Notes under the pieces: generated by a model
Database searches by the model: none
The model's input: the letters and a program-made list of their open reading frames with translations, nothing else
What the model was told of the DNA's origin: nothing
NCBI GenBank assembly: GCA_051294375.1
Contig: CM119263.1
Coordinates: 22,780,833-22,844,832 of the forward strand
DNA length: 64,000 nt
Reading direction: 5' to 3'
From: Paraspadella gotoi
Taxonomy: Eukaryota; Chaetognatha
In this document: in pieces, positions 23,001-35,470 of the stretch
Numbering within the stretch: position 1 is the stretch's first letter
Layout of the letters: each line of letters starts with the position of its first letter
Position numbers and translations under genes: made by a program

Positions 23001-26000
23001 GTCGAGTGAATATGACAGAGTTGATCCCGAATACCAAAATAAATTGCAAAATCTCGAAGAAAAAATACAGATATTGAGCAAAGAAATAGAAAAGTACCAA
23101 GTATTGTCGGGAATCGAAGGTTTGGCAAGTTTTGGTAAATTATCGGCGACGACATCCACTACTGATTTGCCTAAAGGCCAGGAGGCCTCAGTAGGTTAGT
23201 TTAAAGTTTTCAAGTTCAAGTCGTTTTTAAAATTGTAGCTAGTTTAAAAAAAAAATATGCTTTAGAAATTCATAACCGTCAAAAATCAAAATCCGTATTT
23301 CCGAAGGTGTTCTGATGTTAATTAGTTGGTGACATTCAATTTTGAATAACCGAAACATTTTTAAACTTCTCCATAATCAAGGCTTAATCAACAATCACGA
23401 ATTAATATATTTTTTTTTAAATTGAATGTAGTAATAAATATTTTTATATATCGGTTCTACAAATTATATTACGTAATTAGTACATAATTAGTATCTGTTA
23501 GTTTTAAGCAATGCCAGTCAATTTATATTTTTAAGAAAACTAGCTACAATTTTGCTCCTTTTATGAAAATACTGCTTTTTTATTAAAACAAGTTCAATTC
23601 AGAATTATATCATGTCAGGGTTAGAGTCGTCAAACTTATTCTAAATACGAATGATAAAAGAAAAACCTATCTATTTTTTAAATTTAGTTATTTTTCAATA
23701 TTGAGTTACGGAAAGAAACTAACTTCTTATAATTATTAAAATTCATTAAAAATTAAGAAACTTATTAAAATATATTTTTAGCTACGTTATGGCTGTTAAT
23801 TCTATTTGTTTAGGTTTGAATCTTGATGCACGCTTTAAACTTAATGTTATTCAGAATCACGGCCAAAGCTTCCATTTTTTCCCTATAGTGTAGACAGTAG
23901 ATGTTAGTTTGCATGCTCCCAACGTATTTAACAAACAACCTCTTTAATCCTCGGGCACTTCATCCATGCTTTACTGTATGTCTAGACATAAATAACGTTC
24001 ATTTTTCACCCCCCGGCTTTGGTTCTGGGAATCCCCCTTATTTTCCTTCAGGAATCCAAAGTTCTCAAGCAGGAATATCCCCTTCACAATCTCAGCTTCC
24101 TTTTGGAATTTCTGCATATCCTGGACTCTCGGAAATCCCTCCTGCTCCTCCTCCGCCTACACAAGGAGGGATACGTGCTCTATCTCCGCCCGGCGTGATA
24201 CCTCCTGCTCCACCAGCACCACCTGGGGGGAAACCTCCTGCACCACCACCACCGCCACCACCACCACCGCCTATTCCATCTGGTGCAATTCCTCCTGCGC
24301 CTCCTCCTCCACCGCTTGGGGGAGTTCCGCGCGCACCTCCTCCACCTCCTGGGGGAGTTCCGCGCGCACCTCCTCCACCTCCTGGGGGAATTCCGCGCGC
24401 ACCTCCTCCACCTCCACCGCCTGGGGGAGTTCCTCGCGCACCTCCCCCGCCACCACCACCGGGAGGAATTCCTCGTGCGCCTCCTCCACCTCCGCCTCCC
24501 GGGGGAATCCCAGCCGCCCCTCCCACGCCCAGCGGAATACCTCCACCACCTCCTCCCCCTGGAGTTTTACACCCGCGACTGATTCGAGGGCCAGGAGCTC
24601 CGTTGACGGTTCCACGAAAGCCAGTAATTACCCCCGCGGTACCAATGAAGGGTTTACACTGGAACAAAATTCAGATTCCAGTGAGCGATCCATCAAAAAA
24701 CGTCTTGTGGACGACTATAGAAGAACCAGATCTCGAGGCTGAAGAGTTTGCCACTTTGTTTGGTCGCAGAGCCGCGGTTGCTATAAAGAAAAGAGAAGTC
24801 AAAGCCGAGGATAAGAAGGAAGCCTCACAGGCCAAGCAATTCAAAAAGATTCTGGATTCAAAACGATCTCAAGCAGTCGGTATTCTCATTCAAAGTCTTC
24901 GCATTACCGTGCCAATGGTGGAAGAGGCCGTTTTTCAACTTGATACTTCCATCCTCGACATCGAGGCTTTGCAGTCCCTTTTTGACATCAGAGCGACGAA
25001 GGAAGAGTTAGAAATGATTAGGCGACATCTCAATGAAAAAGACGCACAGGAACCTCTGGACAAGCCAGAACAGTTTGTGTGGGACTTGGCTCAAATTAAC
25101 CATTTTCAAGAGAGGGTTTCCTGTTTTGTTTTTCAATCCAGCTTCCCGGAAAAGATAAACGAGGTTTCGAAAAAGTTGGACAACCTCAAAATGACCATGG
25201 ACGCTTTGATGAAATCGGAAAATGTCAAAAAGATTTTGGGCATTATTTTAGCCTTAGGAAATTATATGAACGGTGGGAACGCACAAAAGGGTCAGGCAGA
25301 CGGGTTTAACTTGGACATTCTTCCGAAATTAAAGGACGTAAAAAGCTCTGACAATTCTTCCAATTTATTAAATTATGTTGTCGTACAATACTTACAAAAG
25401 TATGATAAAGAAAACATGGGTACTGAAAAAGCGATGTTACCATTTCCTGACCATTCCGATCTGAGGCAGGCTTCGCTTGTCAGCTTTGACGACTTAGGGA
25501 ATGAGATGCTTGGTATAGGTCGACAATTAAAGGATTGCAAAGACAAGATGGAGCGAGTTTTCGACGAGTCAACCGAGTCAAACCTTGAACCGTTCAAAGA
25601 ACTAATGGTAGCTTTCGTTTCTAAGGCCACTCAAGAGCTCAAAGAACAAACGGAAAATCTCACAGAAAGTCGAGAAAAGTTTCGCGAAATGGTGTCGGCT
25701 TTCTGTTTTTCCGTTGGGAAAGGAAAAACCGTTGAACCGAAGGATTTCTTCGACGTTTGGGTCCCGTTCGCTTCTGACTTTAAGGACTTGTGGAAACGGG
25801 AGCAACAAAAGGCAGTCAAGAGAATCCAAGCGGAAGCCAGGGCGAAGGTTAAAGAGAAGCGAGAGGAAAAGCGAACGAGCATAGTAACGTCCCAGAAACG
25901 AGCCGGCGGCCTCAAAGACCGCTTGCTCAAGAAGATGGATCGTCGTCTTAGCCTCCCCACGGATACGAAAGGAGGTCAAGATGAACTCGCTTCGGTTTTC

Positions 26001-26390
26001 GCTCGGAAGGCAGCGACACGAAAATTGTCGTTGGAGCCAGGATCGGACACGCCTACGTCTTCGACCGGAGGTCTGTCCCCGGCAGTATCCCCTGCTTCGT
26101 CGACACCATCGTCTCCTCGGGCGAAGACGTGGAATGCGGCGGAGCAACCCACCTCGAACGTTAATATCGCGAGCAAAGAGAATGACACGAATACGGTCAT
26201 GGAATCACCAATTGTCGAAACGTGCGAATTTGAGTCTTGCGAGTATGTTGATAGTTGTGAGTTTATCGAGAAGAAAGAGCAAGACGAGGAAGAAAAACAA
26301 TCTCAGGAGGAGGAAAGGGGATACAGCCTTGGATGGATCGCTCCCATTGGCGGGTCAAGAAAATTATTTGACGATGATGATTATTTTTAA
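20066..26390 (+). CDS. capu: Formin, FMN1/FMN2/Cappuccino class (FH1-FH2 actin nucleator)
   Basis: Eight coding exons: 20066-20110, 20172-20564, 20814-21379, 21450-21571, 21644-22398, 22474-22635, 22714-23194 and 24052-26390. All phases fit and give about 1620 residues, starting MSFEPRRRLIQSYYS. Residues 1-640 are basic and Ser/Arg-rich and include an internal MGNAQG with a Lys-rich run (20472). Residues about 645-705 form a compact domain (FEGAMLVNWFSTAFEGDVYI, ISTQFCTHLMAAGVL). A coiled coil spans 750-815. FH1, with about ten proline runs, covers 870-1010 (profilin-actin delivery). FH2 covers about 1035-1430, with MKGLHWNK, LDSKRSQAVGIL, LALGNYMNGGN and ILPKLKDVKS. The FH2 wording matches FMN1/FMN2 better than diaphanous or FHOD. 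The acidic tail ends LFDDDDYF. The role is nucleation and elongation of unbranched actin filaments. One intron (22399-22473) starts with GC. Poly(A) signal AATAAA at 26678-26683. Confidence 0.92.
20628..20792. mobile_element. Small MITE with 25-bp perfect terminal inverted repeats
   Basis: Bases 20628-20652 and 20768-20792 are exact reverse complements (key part TTTCGCCGACCGGGG). They enclose 115 AT-rich bases with AACCCTAAACTACC and AACCCTAACCCC. The element fills two thirds of the 249-base formin intron. No target-site duplication is obvious. Confidence 0.8.
23195..24051 (+). other. Formin intron before the FH1-FH2 exon
   Basis: AT-rich, with no supported feature. The acceptor is ccttcag at 24045-24051. 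The open frame continues upstream of it but is not protein-like, and the phase-1 donor at 23194 fits this acceptor exactly. Confidence 0.6.
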
Positions 26391-27080
26391 TTGGAGATGA
26401 AAAGCTGTAGACATATATTTTACACTATAAGTGAAAGAAAATGGTACATACATTTTTACATCATATGTACTGCGTGTCCTAATTTTTTTTAAATTTTCAT
26501 TTTAGCTACATCAAAAGAGTATACAGATTATGATCTCTAAAAAAAGGGACCAATTAGAAAACTTAAAATAATTTAGTTGTTGGTGTCCAAAGGGTCAACC
26601 TTGGTTCTCCTCAATTTATTAGTAATGTTTTTATGTGGATTTGTGGTCATCCCTGCTGTTCATTAAATTTTTGAAGCAATAAATACAAGCATTGCATACT
26701 TTTTAGTCCATCTGCGCGCATGTGTTTAAAAGTCAGTAAAATAAGTTTTAAGGTTACTCAATACATGTATAGTTTCTGTCGTCCTCTGTTTGCTTTTCCC
26801 TTATTATTTTTTTTATTCCATATCCAAATTTGTAAGGGGGTGTAACGTTGCACTTGAAGCTTGCATTGCGCTCATAACCTTTGTAAATCATATCCCATCA
26901 ATTTGGACCACCGACACACCCTCTTACAAAAACGTTATGTTTGTATACCCTTTGTAACAGTTAAGCATTTATCCATTTTGTATGGGGTATGGTATTAACA
27001 TTGATGCGCACCCTTCCCCCCGCCGTTTCTTTTCGTCCCTCTTCCATTCTCTCTCTACTTTTCTTGTCTTAATTTAAAAG
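26391..27080 (+). other. Formin 3' UTR and flank
   Basis: Contains the poly(A) signal AATAAA (26678-26683), then a T-rich stretch ending in a good polypyrimidine tract and the acceptor aaaag before the exon at 27081. No coding sequence is seen. Confidence 0.55.
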
Positions 27081-30000
27081 CTGCGCCGGAGCCTCCTCCG
27101 CCTACCGCGTTGAGCAATGGCCGATCTTCTTACGCCAAATCAAAGCACGGGTCTTCTTTCATTCCGGTTAAGGAACCGATCATCTTCCCTTCATTGGGAA
27201 ATTTTACCGGATCTCGCTCTGTCGATGCCGACGTTGCGCGTCCAGTCGAACCGACTCTACATACGGCAACCTCACACTTCAAGAATATAACCCAGCCAAA
27301 TAGTTTCGACTGCTGTACCTCCGTAGTTTTCTCGGAAGCAAGCTCTCGTCAGAAACCCTCACCGAGAATGAAGAGGGAACAGAGTTTGAGCTGTCAAGGA
27401 AACATCGCTATAGGAAAGTCTTTGAAAGTTCCGGGAAGGGAAAATACTCATGGGCGTTTAAACGGAGAAAACAAGGATGTGAAGGTAAAATAAGAGATGG
27501 AAAATTAAAATTCTTCATGTGGAAACATCCGCTGAAAAGTATAAATATAAATATAAATTGTTAGTGGCAAAATTTTATATTTTTCACTATGTATCTTTTT
27601 AGTCACTTTTATTTCGCTTCTTACGAGAAAAATTAAATTACTCGAAATAGAAAAAAGAAAGAAGAAACATTTTAAAAAAAACTACCCTTAACCCTAACTA
27701 CATCTAACCCTCACCGCCCTTAACAATAATCACTAGTGTAAAGCAAAAGTTTGGAATCAAAATTTAGTAATATCTTAACAACTATTTAATTCGTAAATAT
27801 TATTAAATTTTTATCGTTGCAATCGACGATGGTCCCCATAGATGGCGTAGTCATTGTCGTCGTTGTCGGTGTTCCAAATTATAGATCGCTTTTTAGTCGG
27901 ATCTGCTTAACAGCAGATTCCGACTCTGTTCTCGATTCTTGGTTCGTTCTTTAGTGCAGCTCTCGAACCACTGCCGTCAAAATCCGCGGTACTTCAGGAA
28001 CTGGAGTCCAGACAAAGCCAAAAGGAGCTATGGCTCAAAGGCCCGGGAGGCCACCCCTTATACCTTCTTACAAATCAATATCAGGTACGTGACCGACAAA
28101 CATGAACCGCCTTACTTAAGTGTCGGTTTCTCTCATGAATTAGATTAATTTTCAAATTGCGGAAATAATATTGACTTAATATTATTGAGCATACGAGAGA
28201 GACAATGGGGGAAATAATCTGAAGCTTATACACGAGTTAATTTTGTTAAGTTCTTTCTGACAGAACAAAAATAAAGAGTTGTATTTGTTGTAACTTTGAT
28301 AGAATTTTTATCTTAAAAATAAAAGGTTTTAAAAAGTTGGGTTTGGTTCTTCAGACTAAAGTAGGTGTCGGGCAAAGCCGAAGTCAAAGCCTTTGACAAA
28401 GGCGAAAAGGAGCCTCTGGAAGAGACAGTGATAATTGTTGTGTTAGTGACAGAACCGTTCAATATAAGCAGTCCCTGAGCTTCGGATCAGGCTGTAACAC
28501 CATGTTACAGGCGGGTTAAGCGCCCCGTCCCTCTTAACTGCCAGACGACCACCGGGCTAGAACCCCGGACCTTTGGGTTGGGAGGCGAATGACTTGCCTC
28601 CGGCACCAATGGCCGCTGATGAGCGGTTGGTGGATTTCAGTCCACCATACTCTGCTATTTTTTGCGACCCAAGTTGAGCTTTTGTTTATTTTCTATTTGA
28701 CCACTACTACTACTACTACTACTACTACGACCAGTACTAGTTCTATATGCACAACTGACAAAACTTCTTTAAAAATTCTAAAAGTTTTGTTTTTTATTTG
28801 TTTTTATTATATATTTTATATTATATATAAAAATTAATATTTAGTAATAAACTTATAAATTTAGCCAATTTTTTAAATTTTTATTATTTCCTTTTTTCCA
28901 TTTAATTTTTTTTTTTGTTCATACATATCGCATTTCTCAAATAGCTATGATTTTTTTTTCAAGATTTTTTAAAAAATACCTTGAGTTTTTTAAATTCCAT
29001 TACGGACTAAAAAAGTCAGCAAGTAGGCATAATTTGGGTTAATTTTACTTTCTATAAGGCAACAGAGGAACTAAGAGGGCCACCGAAAAGTTTCTAATCT
29101 TGTGCAAAGACAGGCCATGAGCTTACCCTCTAATGTATGTTCTTACAGAAAAAAGCGGTGCAATAAGTTNNNNNNNNNNTCTAGTTGTAAATTGATTACA
29201 ATAAATTACAATGACGATGGTATAAAATTTTGTCACCGTTTTAAGCTACTTTTAGCCTGATTTTTTACATATTTTGATTATCTGTGCGATCTTACTGATT
29301 AAAAACAGTCATGGTAAAAAAAGCCTATGTTCTTTCGAATATAAGGCATATGTTAGTAATCAGACAGAGTAAAAATTTTGGTCACAAGATAAAGAATTTT
29401 GCATGAGAAGAGCGTGAATAAAATTTTCCACGAGACTGTGCACCGCGACATAATTCATCTGCTATCATTTTTATGACTTCATGAGTAAATTACTTGTCAC
29501 GGGTTTTCTTTAATTAGGTTCCTCAGGAAACAAGCCAGTACCTTTGGCTCAGCATCACACATCCAACAATGATTGGACTGACGTTATGCTCGCTACTGCT
29601 GCCTCTGACTTTGCCGGAATTCCCCAAACTCAAGTCGATGATCATCAAAACTCGATCAACAGTTATTATTTTACAGATCAATCGCAACCTGTAAGTCAAC
29701 GCATGTCACTTCGAAAAAAAATGTTAGTTAGTAAAAACCAATATTAACATGAGGTCATGATGATCCAGGCTAAAAACAGTGCGGCGCCGTCTAACGGCCA
29801 TTTGGCTCAATTTACATCACCTTCACTTCATCAAAATCGCCTTAAACTAGCACCCGTTAATGATACACAACCTTCAAGCTCTAACAACAACAACAACAAC
29901 AGGGGTAGAGCCTCTTCTCGTCAAAGGTACTTGTTCTCCTAAGCTGCTCTTTCAGTTAAATGAAACGACTCATAAAAAAAATTTAGGCGAGCAAGCGGAA

Positions 30001-30744
30001 TGACATCTCGATGTTGCGAGCATCGCGATTGCGAGGAAAGGACCTGCCAGTCTCGTCAGGCAGTTTTGAAACATTCAAGAAGCGCATCGACTGACAGGTG
30101 GCGATTTGACATCATTTGTTCTGGCGGATTCTAGCATTTTCTATGCACCAACGTATAACTATGCGGGGAATCGTTCGTAATAATAATAATTATCGATTTT
30201 AGATCATTGCATCATCGTCAGCGATCGAAGAGTGGCTCCACGAGCGCGTCAACGCACAATCTTCACGTTCAGATCTCACTCAGCCATCAACTCGTGCCCC
30301 TCAAGCACGGAGACGACTACTCTAAGCCCAACAAACTGTCGCCTCTAAAAGTCGAGAATCGCGCCACGACTCCCATACGAGGTCGAAATCGTTGGGTCTA
30401 AAATTTGAATTCTTGGTTTAGTGAAGTGAAACGATGGACGTCTTTGATTTTCAGGTCTTACCAGTCTGGACGTCCTTCCTGCTCCCGATGTTCCTATTTC
30501 TCATACGCGAGGAATGAAGTTGGGAGCGCTACAACTAGCCTTGCCCCGTAGTTTCGAGTTAACGGCGCCATCTTACGGATTGGAGTCGGAAAGATCGAAA
30601 GCCGCTGTCACGAGGCGTCAAGGGTCGACGACGGTCGAAGCTGCGTCGAGGGACGATTGCGCTCCCGTAGCAGAAATGAAACCTAGGCCCAGAATATGTC
30701 GAACAAGAAGCACCACGTATTTGGAAACTATGTTTCCGTGCTGA
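27081..30744 (+). CDS. Seven-exon 3' coding unit: alternative formin C-terminus or separate gene (3' part)
   Basis: Exons 27081-27484, 27955-28084, 29518-29690, 29769-29926, 29987-30097, 30203-30381 and 30455-30744 (stop 30742-30744) have matching phases at every junction and encode about 482 residues. The sequence is Ser/Arg/Pro-rich and mostly disordered, with a run of six Asn (29885-29902) and a Cys-rich patch (CCEHRDCEERTC). It ends in YLETMFPC. I recognise no domain. The first exon begins in phase 1 with a proline-rich stretch (APEPPPPT), so an upstream exon must feed it. Weak phase-1 donors inside the last formin exon (around 25975 and 26070) could do so and replace the formin tail. Otherwise it belongs to another transcript whose start I could not find. 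AATAAA at 31085-31090. Confidence 0.65.
28415..28652 (-). mobile_element. SINE-A copy 4 (full length)
   Basis: Reverse-oriented copy in the intron 28085-29517. It runs from GAAGAGACAGTGATAATTG to the 5' palindrome read as GGTGGATTTCAGTCCACC. The head has the GGAGGC/GCCTCC hairpin and CCGGGGTTCTAGCCCGG. The 50 bases next to it (28366-28415) are GC-richer and protein-like in one frame, but no compatible splice signals were found. Confidence 0.85.
28702..28728. repeat. (CTA)n microsatellite
   Basis: Nine uninterrupted ACT/CTA triplets downstream of SINE-A copy 4. Confidence 0.95.
29170..29179. other. Assembly gap (10 N)
   Basis: Ten N in the intron before the exon at 29518. The gap length may be nominal. 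Confidence 0.99.
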
Positions 30745-31886
30745 TATATGTTTAAAATTAAGAAATAATTATTTAAATATAACCATTAGTAGCAGCTGTA
30801 GTTGCGCGTTGCATGATAATATTTTACCTTTAGAAATAATATTAAGCAAAGAGATTAATTAAGAATATTCAACCAACCAAAACACCCTATTTAATCTATA
30901 GTACGTTTCAAAAACATTCAACCAGGCAAAAATGTTAAAACTTTTCAAAGACTACAACATAAATGTTTACAAAAATATTAAAAAAGTTAGCTATTGATTT
31001 ATAAATAATTTTCTTCAGTTTCGAAAAAAATGATGTCACTGTTAAGTTTAGTTTTATGAATGAATTTATTAAATTAAATTATGAAATAAAGTTTATTAAT
31101 AATTAATAAACAGACAGAAATCTAACCTTGTGTTGTGGAGATGCGCCCTCTATTTCCCGAAGACAACACTAACGTCCCCATCCCAACAGATAAATAATAT
31201 TATATTTAAATATTTAACACAAAAAATATTTTAACAAATAAATAAAATTATAAATAATAATTATTTTTAAATCTAAAAAAATAAAGATAGTGAAACAAGT
31301 AATTTTGCAACAACCTTAGGGTGCAATAGTTAAGTGACCGAAAAAATATTATATTTGAAACCGTACAATCAAAATATTCGAGCGGAAATTATTTTCCGTT
31401 TATTTAAAGGTATTATTATCATGTTGCGTAGAAGAGAATAACATTTTGTTTTATTAAACTCATTTAACTTAATATTTAAATGAAAAAATCGGAATAATTG
31501 AATTCTGGGCATTAATAACTAATTAAGTAACTTCCATTAAAATAGCTGTTTCGTTCAGGCTTATTTATTTTGGCAGTTTTTACTCTGGTTTTTCGAGTTT
31601 TCTCAGTATATTGTTTTTATAAAATCTGTTATAGTCAATATTGCAGCCGGCTTCATTAACTTAGCGAAGGTGTTGATTCATTCTGATGTTTAAGTTAATA
31701 ATATTGATATTTTAAACCGAGTTACAACGTCACCAAAGAGTTAATTGAGTTGGTAAAAGATGTTCAACTGTAGTCTGTATGTATGTTTCTCAAAAAAAAT
31801 TTTGTTGGAGGAATTCTTGAATTCAGAAGTTGCGCCACTTTCGGTTAGAAACAAAATTTCAAACCAAGCTCTTAAAATATATGTAA

Positions 31887-32552
31887 CTTGTTTAATAGAG
31901 CGTTCAAAGATAACAAAATATAAGATATTAAATTCCATTCATAATTATTTTATTGCAATAAGGTCTGAAAAATTTGATGGTGATGATCATTTTTTTGTAT
32001 AATTTCATCTTTCTAGTCGGAAATGACGATTTTTAATATATATAAAATGCTAATAAAATAGCGCAAACATTATAAGTTATAATAATCATTATAATCATTC
32101 AAACTATTCCTTTAAGTAATGAAAAATAAAATTATTAAAATTTTAAACCAAAAATGGTAAAATTAAACAAAAATTAAACATTAAAAGAATTTATTAAAAT
32201 GGATTTTACTTTATCTCAACTTTTTGCAAGGAATTCAAATCTGGTTTTAAAATTTAAAATTTTTTTACTTTAGCTTATTTTTTACTAACACTAACAAGCT
32301 GTTAATTAAATATAAAATTTGTAAATAAAATTACCAAAATATTTTTATGGGTATTTATTTTCATATTATGTAAGCTACAACGTTTGCGCCATTTTAATAG
32401 CACCTTATATGCTTCAAAAATCGCCATTTCCGACAAAGAAGATGAAACTATACCATCATCATCGGATTCTTCAGACCATATTACATTAAAATAATAATTA
32501 ATGGAATTAAATATCTTATATTTTGTTATCTTTGAACGCTCTATTGTTTAAG
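31887..32552. repeat. Foldback element (arms about 175 bp)
   Basis: 31887-32068 and 32381-32552 are imperfect reverse complements. Shared blocks are TAGAGCGTTCAAAGATAACA, ATGGTGATGATC and TCGGAAATGACGATTTTT in one orientation, with matching complements in the other arm. The centre is AT-rich and non-coding. Confidence 0.8.
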
Positions 32553-32904
32553 TATCATTTTCCCCTCTGTTTGGCAGAAGCTCTTTCCCCCTTTTGGATA
32601 AAAATGTTTTAGGTAGAAGCAAAGAAAATTGTTGTAAAACCTCTGTGATATGCTTTAATCCTGTGTATTTTATGTTCAATTTATTTATTACTAAATAGAA
32701 TCTAGATGAGCAAATTTCAGAATTTTAGTCACCCAATTTTTTTATTCTTATATTTTTGGTTGTTTTCCCTTGCCTTTGATATTTGTTATTTACCGATTAA
32801 AAATGAACCACTATGACTATGTTTACGAGCAGTAAATGTCCTGTTACGGGCAAGTTTTAGGTTGAATTTTCGGACAATGACTGAATGAGGAAAATAAGAA
32901 AACC

Positions 32905-33075
32905 AGTGGCTTCGCCAATACATGTAAATCACTTCCAAGGGCTTAAACTGAACTGTTACTGCGATACTAATAATATTTTAATATTTGTAAAAATATTTCA
33001 TAAATTAAAACGATATTATTTTTGTTTTGATATATGATATGTGATTAAAATTCTTTGATCAAGACATAGAATAAA
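32905..33075 (+). repeat. Dispersed repeat C (second copy at 40115-40290)
   Basis: About 170 bases, highly similar to 40115-40290. Shared blocks are TTCGCCAATACATGTAAATC, GGGCTTAAACTGAACTGTTA and AATTCTTTGATCAAGACATA. Confidence 0.85.
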
Positions 33076-33317
33076 ATTTTTAAAAATATTAAAAAAAGAT
33101 TTAAGATAATAAAAATTTAAAAAAACAATTGCCATTTTGTTGTAAAGCAGGTGCAAATAAAGATCTAGTGGGTGCAGATAAAGTTTATTTTGAATGTTCC
33201 TTGATCTTACAAAAAACTTTTTTTAGAGCCCTTTAGTAAGATAGAGTGAATTATTATAATAATATTATAATGGGATTGTTTTTGTTTCCGAAAAAAAGAT
33301 TAAAACTTCCGGTGGAT

Positions 33318-33815
33318 ATGTAGTCGGGCATAGCATAAATTCACCCCGCCTATAAGCATGATACCTTCAGTTTTGACCCGGTGGATCATTGAGTAAAGCC
33401 ATCAACTCATGACCATTAGGTACCGGGTTCAATCCCAACCCGGTAATTACCCTGCGGGAAGCGTGAGGATGGCTGTAAGCCGCCTTGGGGGCGTGGAAAA
33501 CCCTCAATCCTGGTTCCAAGCCCAGGACCCGTTCCATGGCTGCTAGAAGGGTTAAAAAAGTTGCGGATATTTATCTTCAGCCTACTTAGCACCTCATCCA
33601 CACTGGTGCGCCTATCCTATCCTGGAAGCAGTTCAGTCGTGACCCGGTGGCTCTTTGTGTAAAGCCATCAGCTCATTACCACTACGTACCGGGTTTAATC
33701 CAAACCCGGTACCACGGTGGAAAACCCTCAAGCCTGGTTCCAAGCCCAGGACCCGTTCCATGGGTTAAAGAAGTTGCGGATAGTCATCTTCAGCCCACTT
33801 AGCGCCTTATCCACA
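33318..33815 (+). mobile_element. SINE-B copies 3 and 4 (tandem, second truncated)
   Basis: The first unit runs from TGTAGTCGGGCATAGC to about 33629. A second, shortened unit starts at GTGACCCGGTGGCTC and ends at CGCCTTATCCACAG (33815). The B-box GGTTCAATCCC is present in the first and altered in the second. Both are more diverged than the pair at 11268-11958. Confidence 0.8.
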
Positions 33816-33949
33816 GATATACGTAAATTAAAATTGATTGCTATTTTGTTTTTCAAAATGTGGAGCCTTCTGGTTATTAAGATTAAAACATGCAAAATAG
33901 GTGCAAGTGAAGATCGAGTGAGTGCAGACAGAAGAAAATATTTCTATAG

Positions 33950-34080
33950 AGATTAAAGGAAAATGCTCATAGTAGAGAAAGTAAGAGACAAATCCTCCTA
34001 GTAGGAAGAAAAAAATTAAGAAAAAAAAATCGTACATTTTCAGGGGTTAAGGAAAGCACTAAAGTGATTTACAATAATTC
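33950..34080 (+). repeat. Dispersed repeat D (second copy at 40295-40377)
   Basis: Shares GAGAAAGTAAGAGACAAAT, TTTCAGGGGTTAAG and AGTGATTTACAAT with 40295-40377. There, repeat D follows repeat C directly. Here the two are split by the SINE-B pair and other sequence. Confidence 0.75.
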
Positions 34081-34575
34081 TTTGCCCTTTAGCATAAATT
34101 ATGGATAATGCTAACCCGCAATAAAAAAACTATTTCAGCCTAGCAACTTGGCAACAGCAGATATACATATTACACATACTGCTGGTAAATTCCAATTTTT
34201 CGTCCCACTTACTGATTGATCTTTCCCGAGCAGAATTTTGAAGAAAACATCAGAAAACTTTTTTCCCTTTCAAAGATACAAAAATGCGACCGTCGCCTCC
34301 GGATAAAATTGTTCTTTTTCATAGCGGATTTAATCCAAAAAAAATTAAAAACTTACTCGTTGCTGAGAACTATGAAATAAAATACTCGTAAATCGTTTTG
34401 GTATTATTTTTTTTGAATATGTTTAGTATATTTAAATGTTAAATTTTAATAATTCAAATCTACTTTCTCAATTATTTAACGGAAACAATCCATGTTAGCT
34501 ACTAGTTAGATTAAAGTAAACCATCTAATAAATGGTACGTACATGTAACTCATGCCCATAATTTATGATGTAAAG

Positions 34576-34578
<3 letters not shown>

Positions 34579-34631
<53 letters not shown>
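34579..34631. repeat. (CT)n microsatellite
   Basis: About 26 uninterrupted CT units. A CpG-rich stretch of about 150 bases follows (34632-34770), in which I could not identify a gene. Confidence 0.95.
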
Positions 34632-34632
<1 letters not shown>

Positions 34633-35289
34633 ACGACGAGAAACGTGAGAATTGAAGACGAGGAAAAGGACGACGACGTCGCGTTTGCGCCTCGGAGAAT
34701 CCACGACGTTGATGGTTGAGAACGCCGCTCAGACTTTTCGCGCAAGAAAACCCCGAAAAGATAACAATTGCGGATTATTTGTTTGGTGCTCAAAAAATGT
34801 TTTTCAATAAAAAGTTAACATGACGTATATCACGCGTCAGTTTTCGGAAATATTAAATAAGGTGAAAGGTCAGTAAAATAAATTATTATTATTAATATTA
34901 TTTTTTTTAGCAATCGAATGAATGATTTTTTAAAAAAATTTTGAAGCAATCGGAAGAATTTTTTTTCCTAGAAAAACTAGGTTTAATTAGTAAAATTGTA
35001 TTAACTTTTTTTAATGCTATGTCAGATTTTATTGATTCTTCCGTCCACTGAATATCCGCCATTGTTTAACAGTTTCTCAGAGACTATTATTAGCTATTAT
35101 TTATTTATTATTTACTAAATTTGTTTAGTTATCGCAGTGTTTATCTTTTAAGGCCAATAATTGTACAAAGTTCATGCGAACAGTAACTGTTTCCTATAGA
35201 AGCGTGTGGAGAACAACAGTCTGGCCCCAGCAAGAATTTAACTTAACAACACGTTTAACAATTAATTTATTAATTATGCAATAATAACC

Positions 35290-35470
35290 CTTCATTGTTG
35301 GATGATTGTCATTGATGCGATGATAGTAATTGATACAATGATAGTCATTTATTGATGATAATCATTTATTGGTGCGACGATCATCATTCATTAATGCAAT
35401 TATAAGGATTTATTGATGCGATAATAGTGAAATGCAATGATAATCGCTCAATGATGCGAGAGAGAGAGAG
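35290..35470. repeat. Degenerate GATGCGATGATA minisatellite
   Basis: Irregular copies of TTGATGCGATGATA and ATTGATACAATGATAGTCATT, followed by two short GA runs. The same motif recurs at 39310-39430 and 7440-7480. Confidence 0.7.

Larger units (their letters stand above)
30745..33317. other. Non-coding AT-rich region after the last gene
   Basis: Contains an AATAAA at 31085-31090, a foldback element (31887-32552) and a dispersed repeat (32905-33075). No open frame looks like protein. Confidence 0.6.

Noticed and set aside
23901-24051. Start of the FH1-FH2 exon at the upstream end of its open frame
   Set aside because: The phase-1 donor at 23194 fits the acceptor at 24051, and the extra upstream residues are not formin-like.
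24092-24667. Gly-rich minus-strand frame opposite the formin FH1
   Set aside because: Complement of the proline-codon repeats; the + strand frame is the conserved formin.
28366-28415. Extra coding exon next to SINE-A copy 4
   Set aside because: One frame looks protein-like, but both acceptor options give an immediate or early stop in the required phase and no donor follows.
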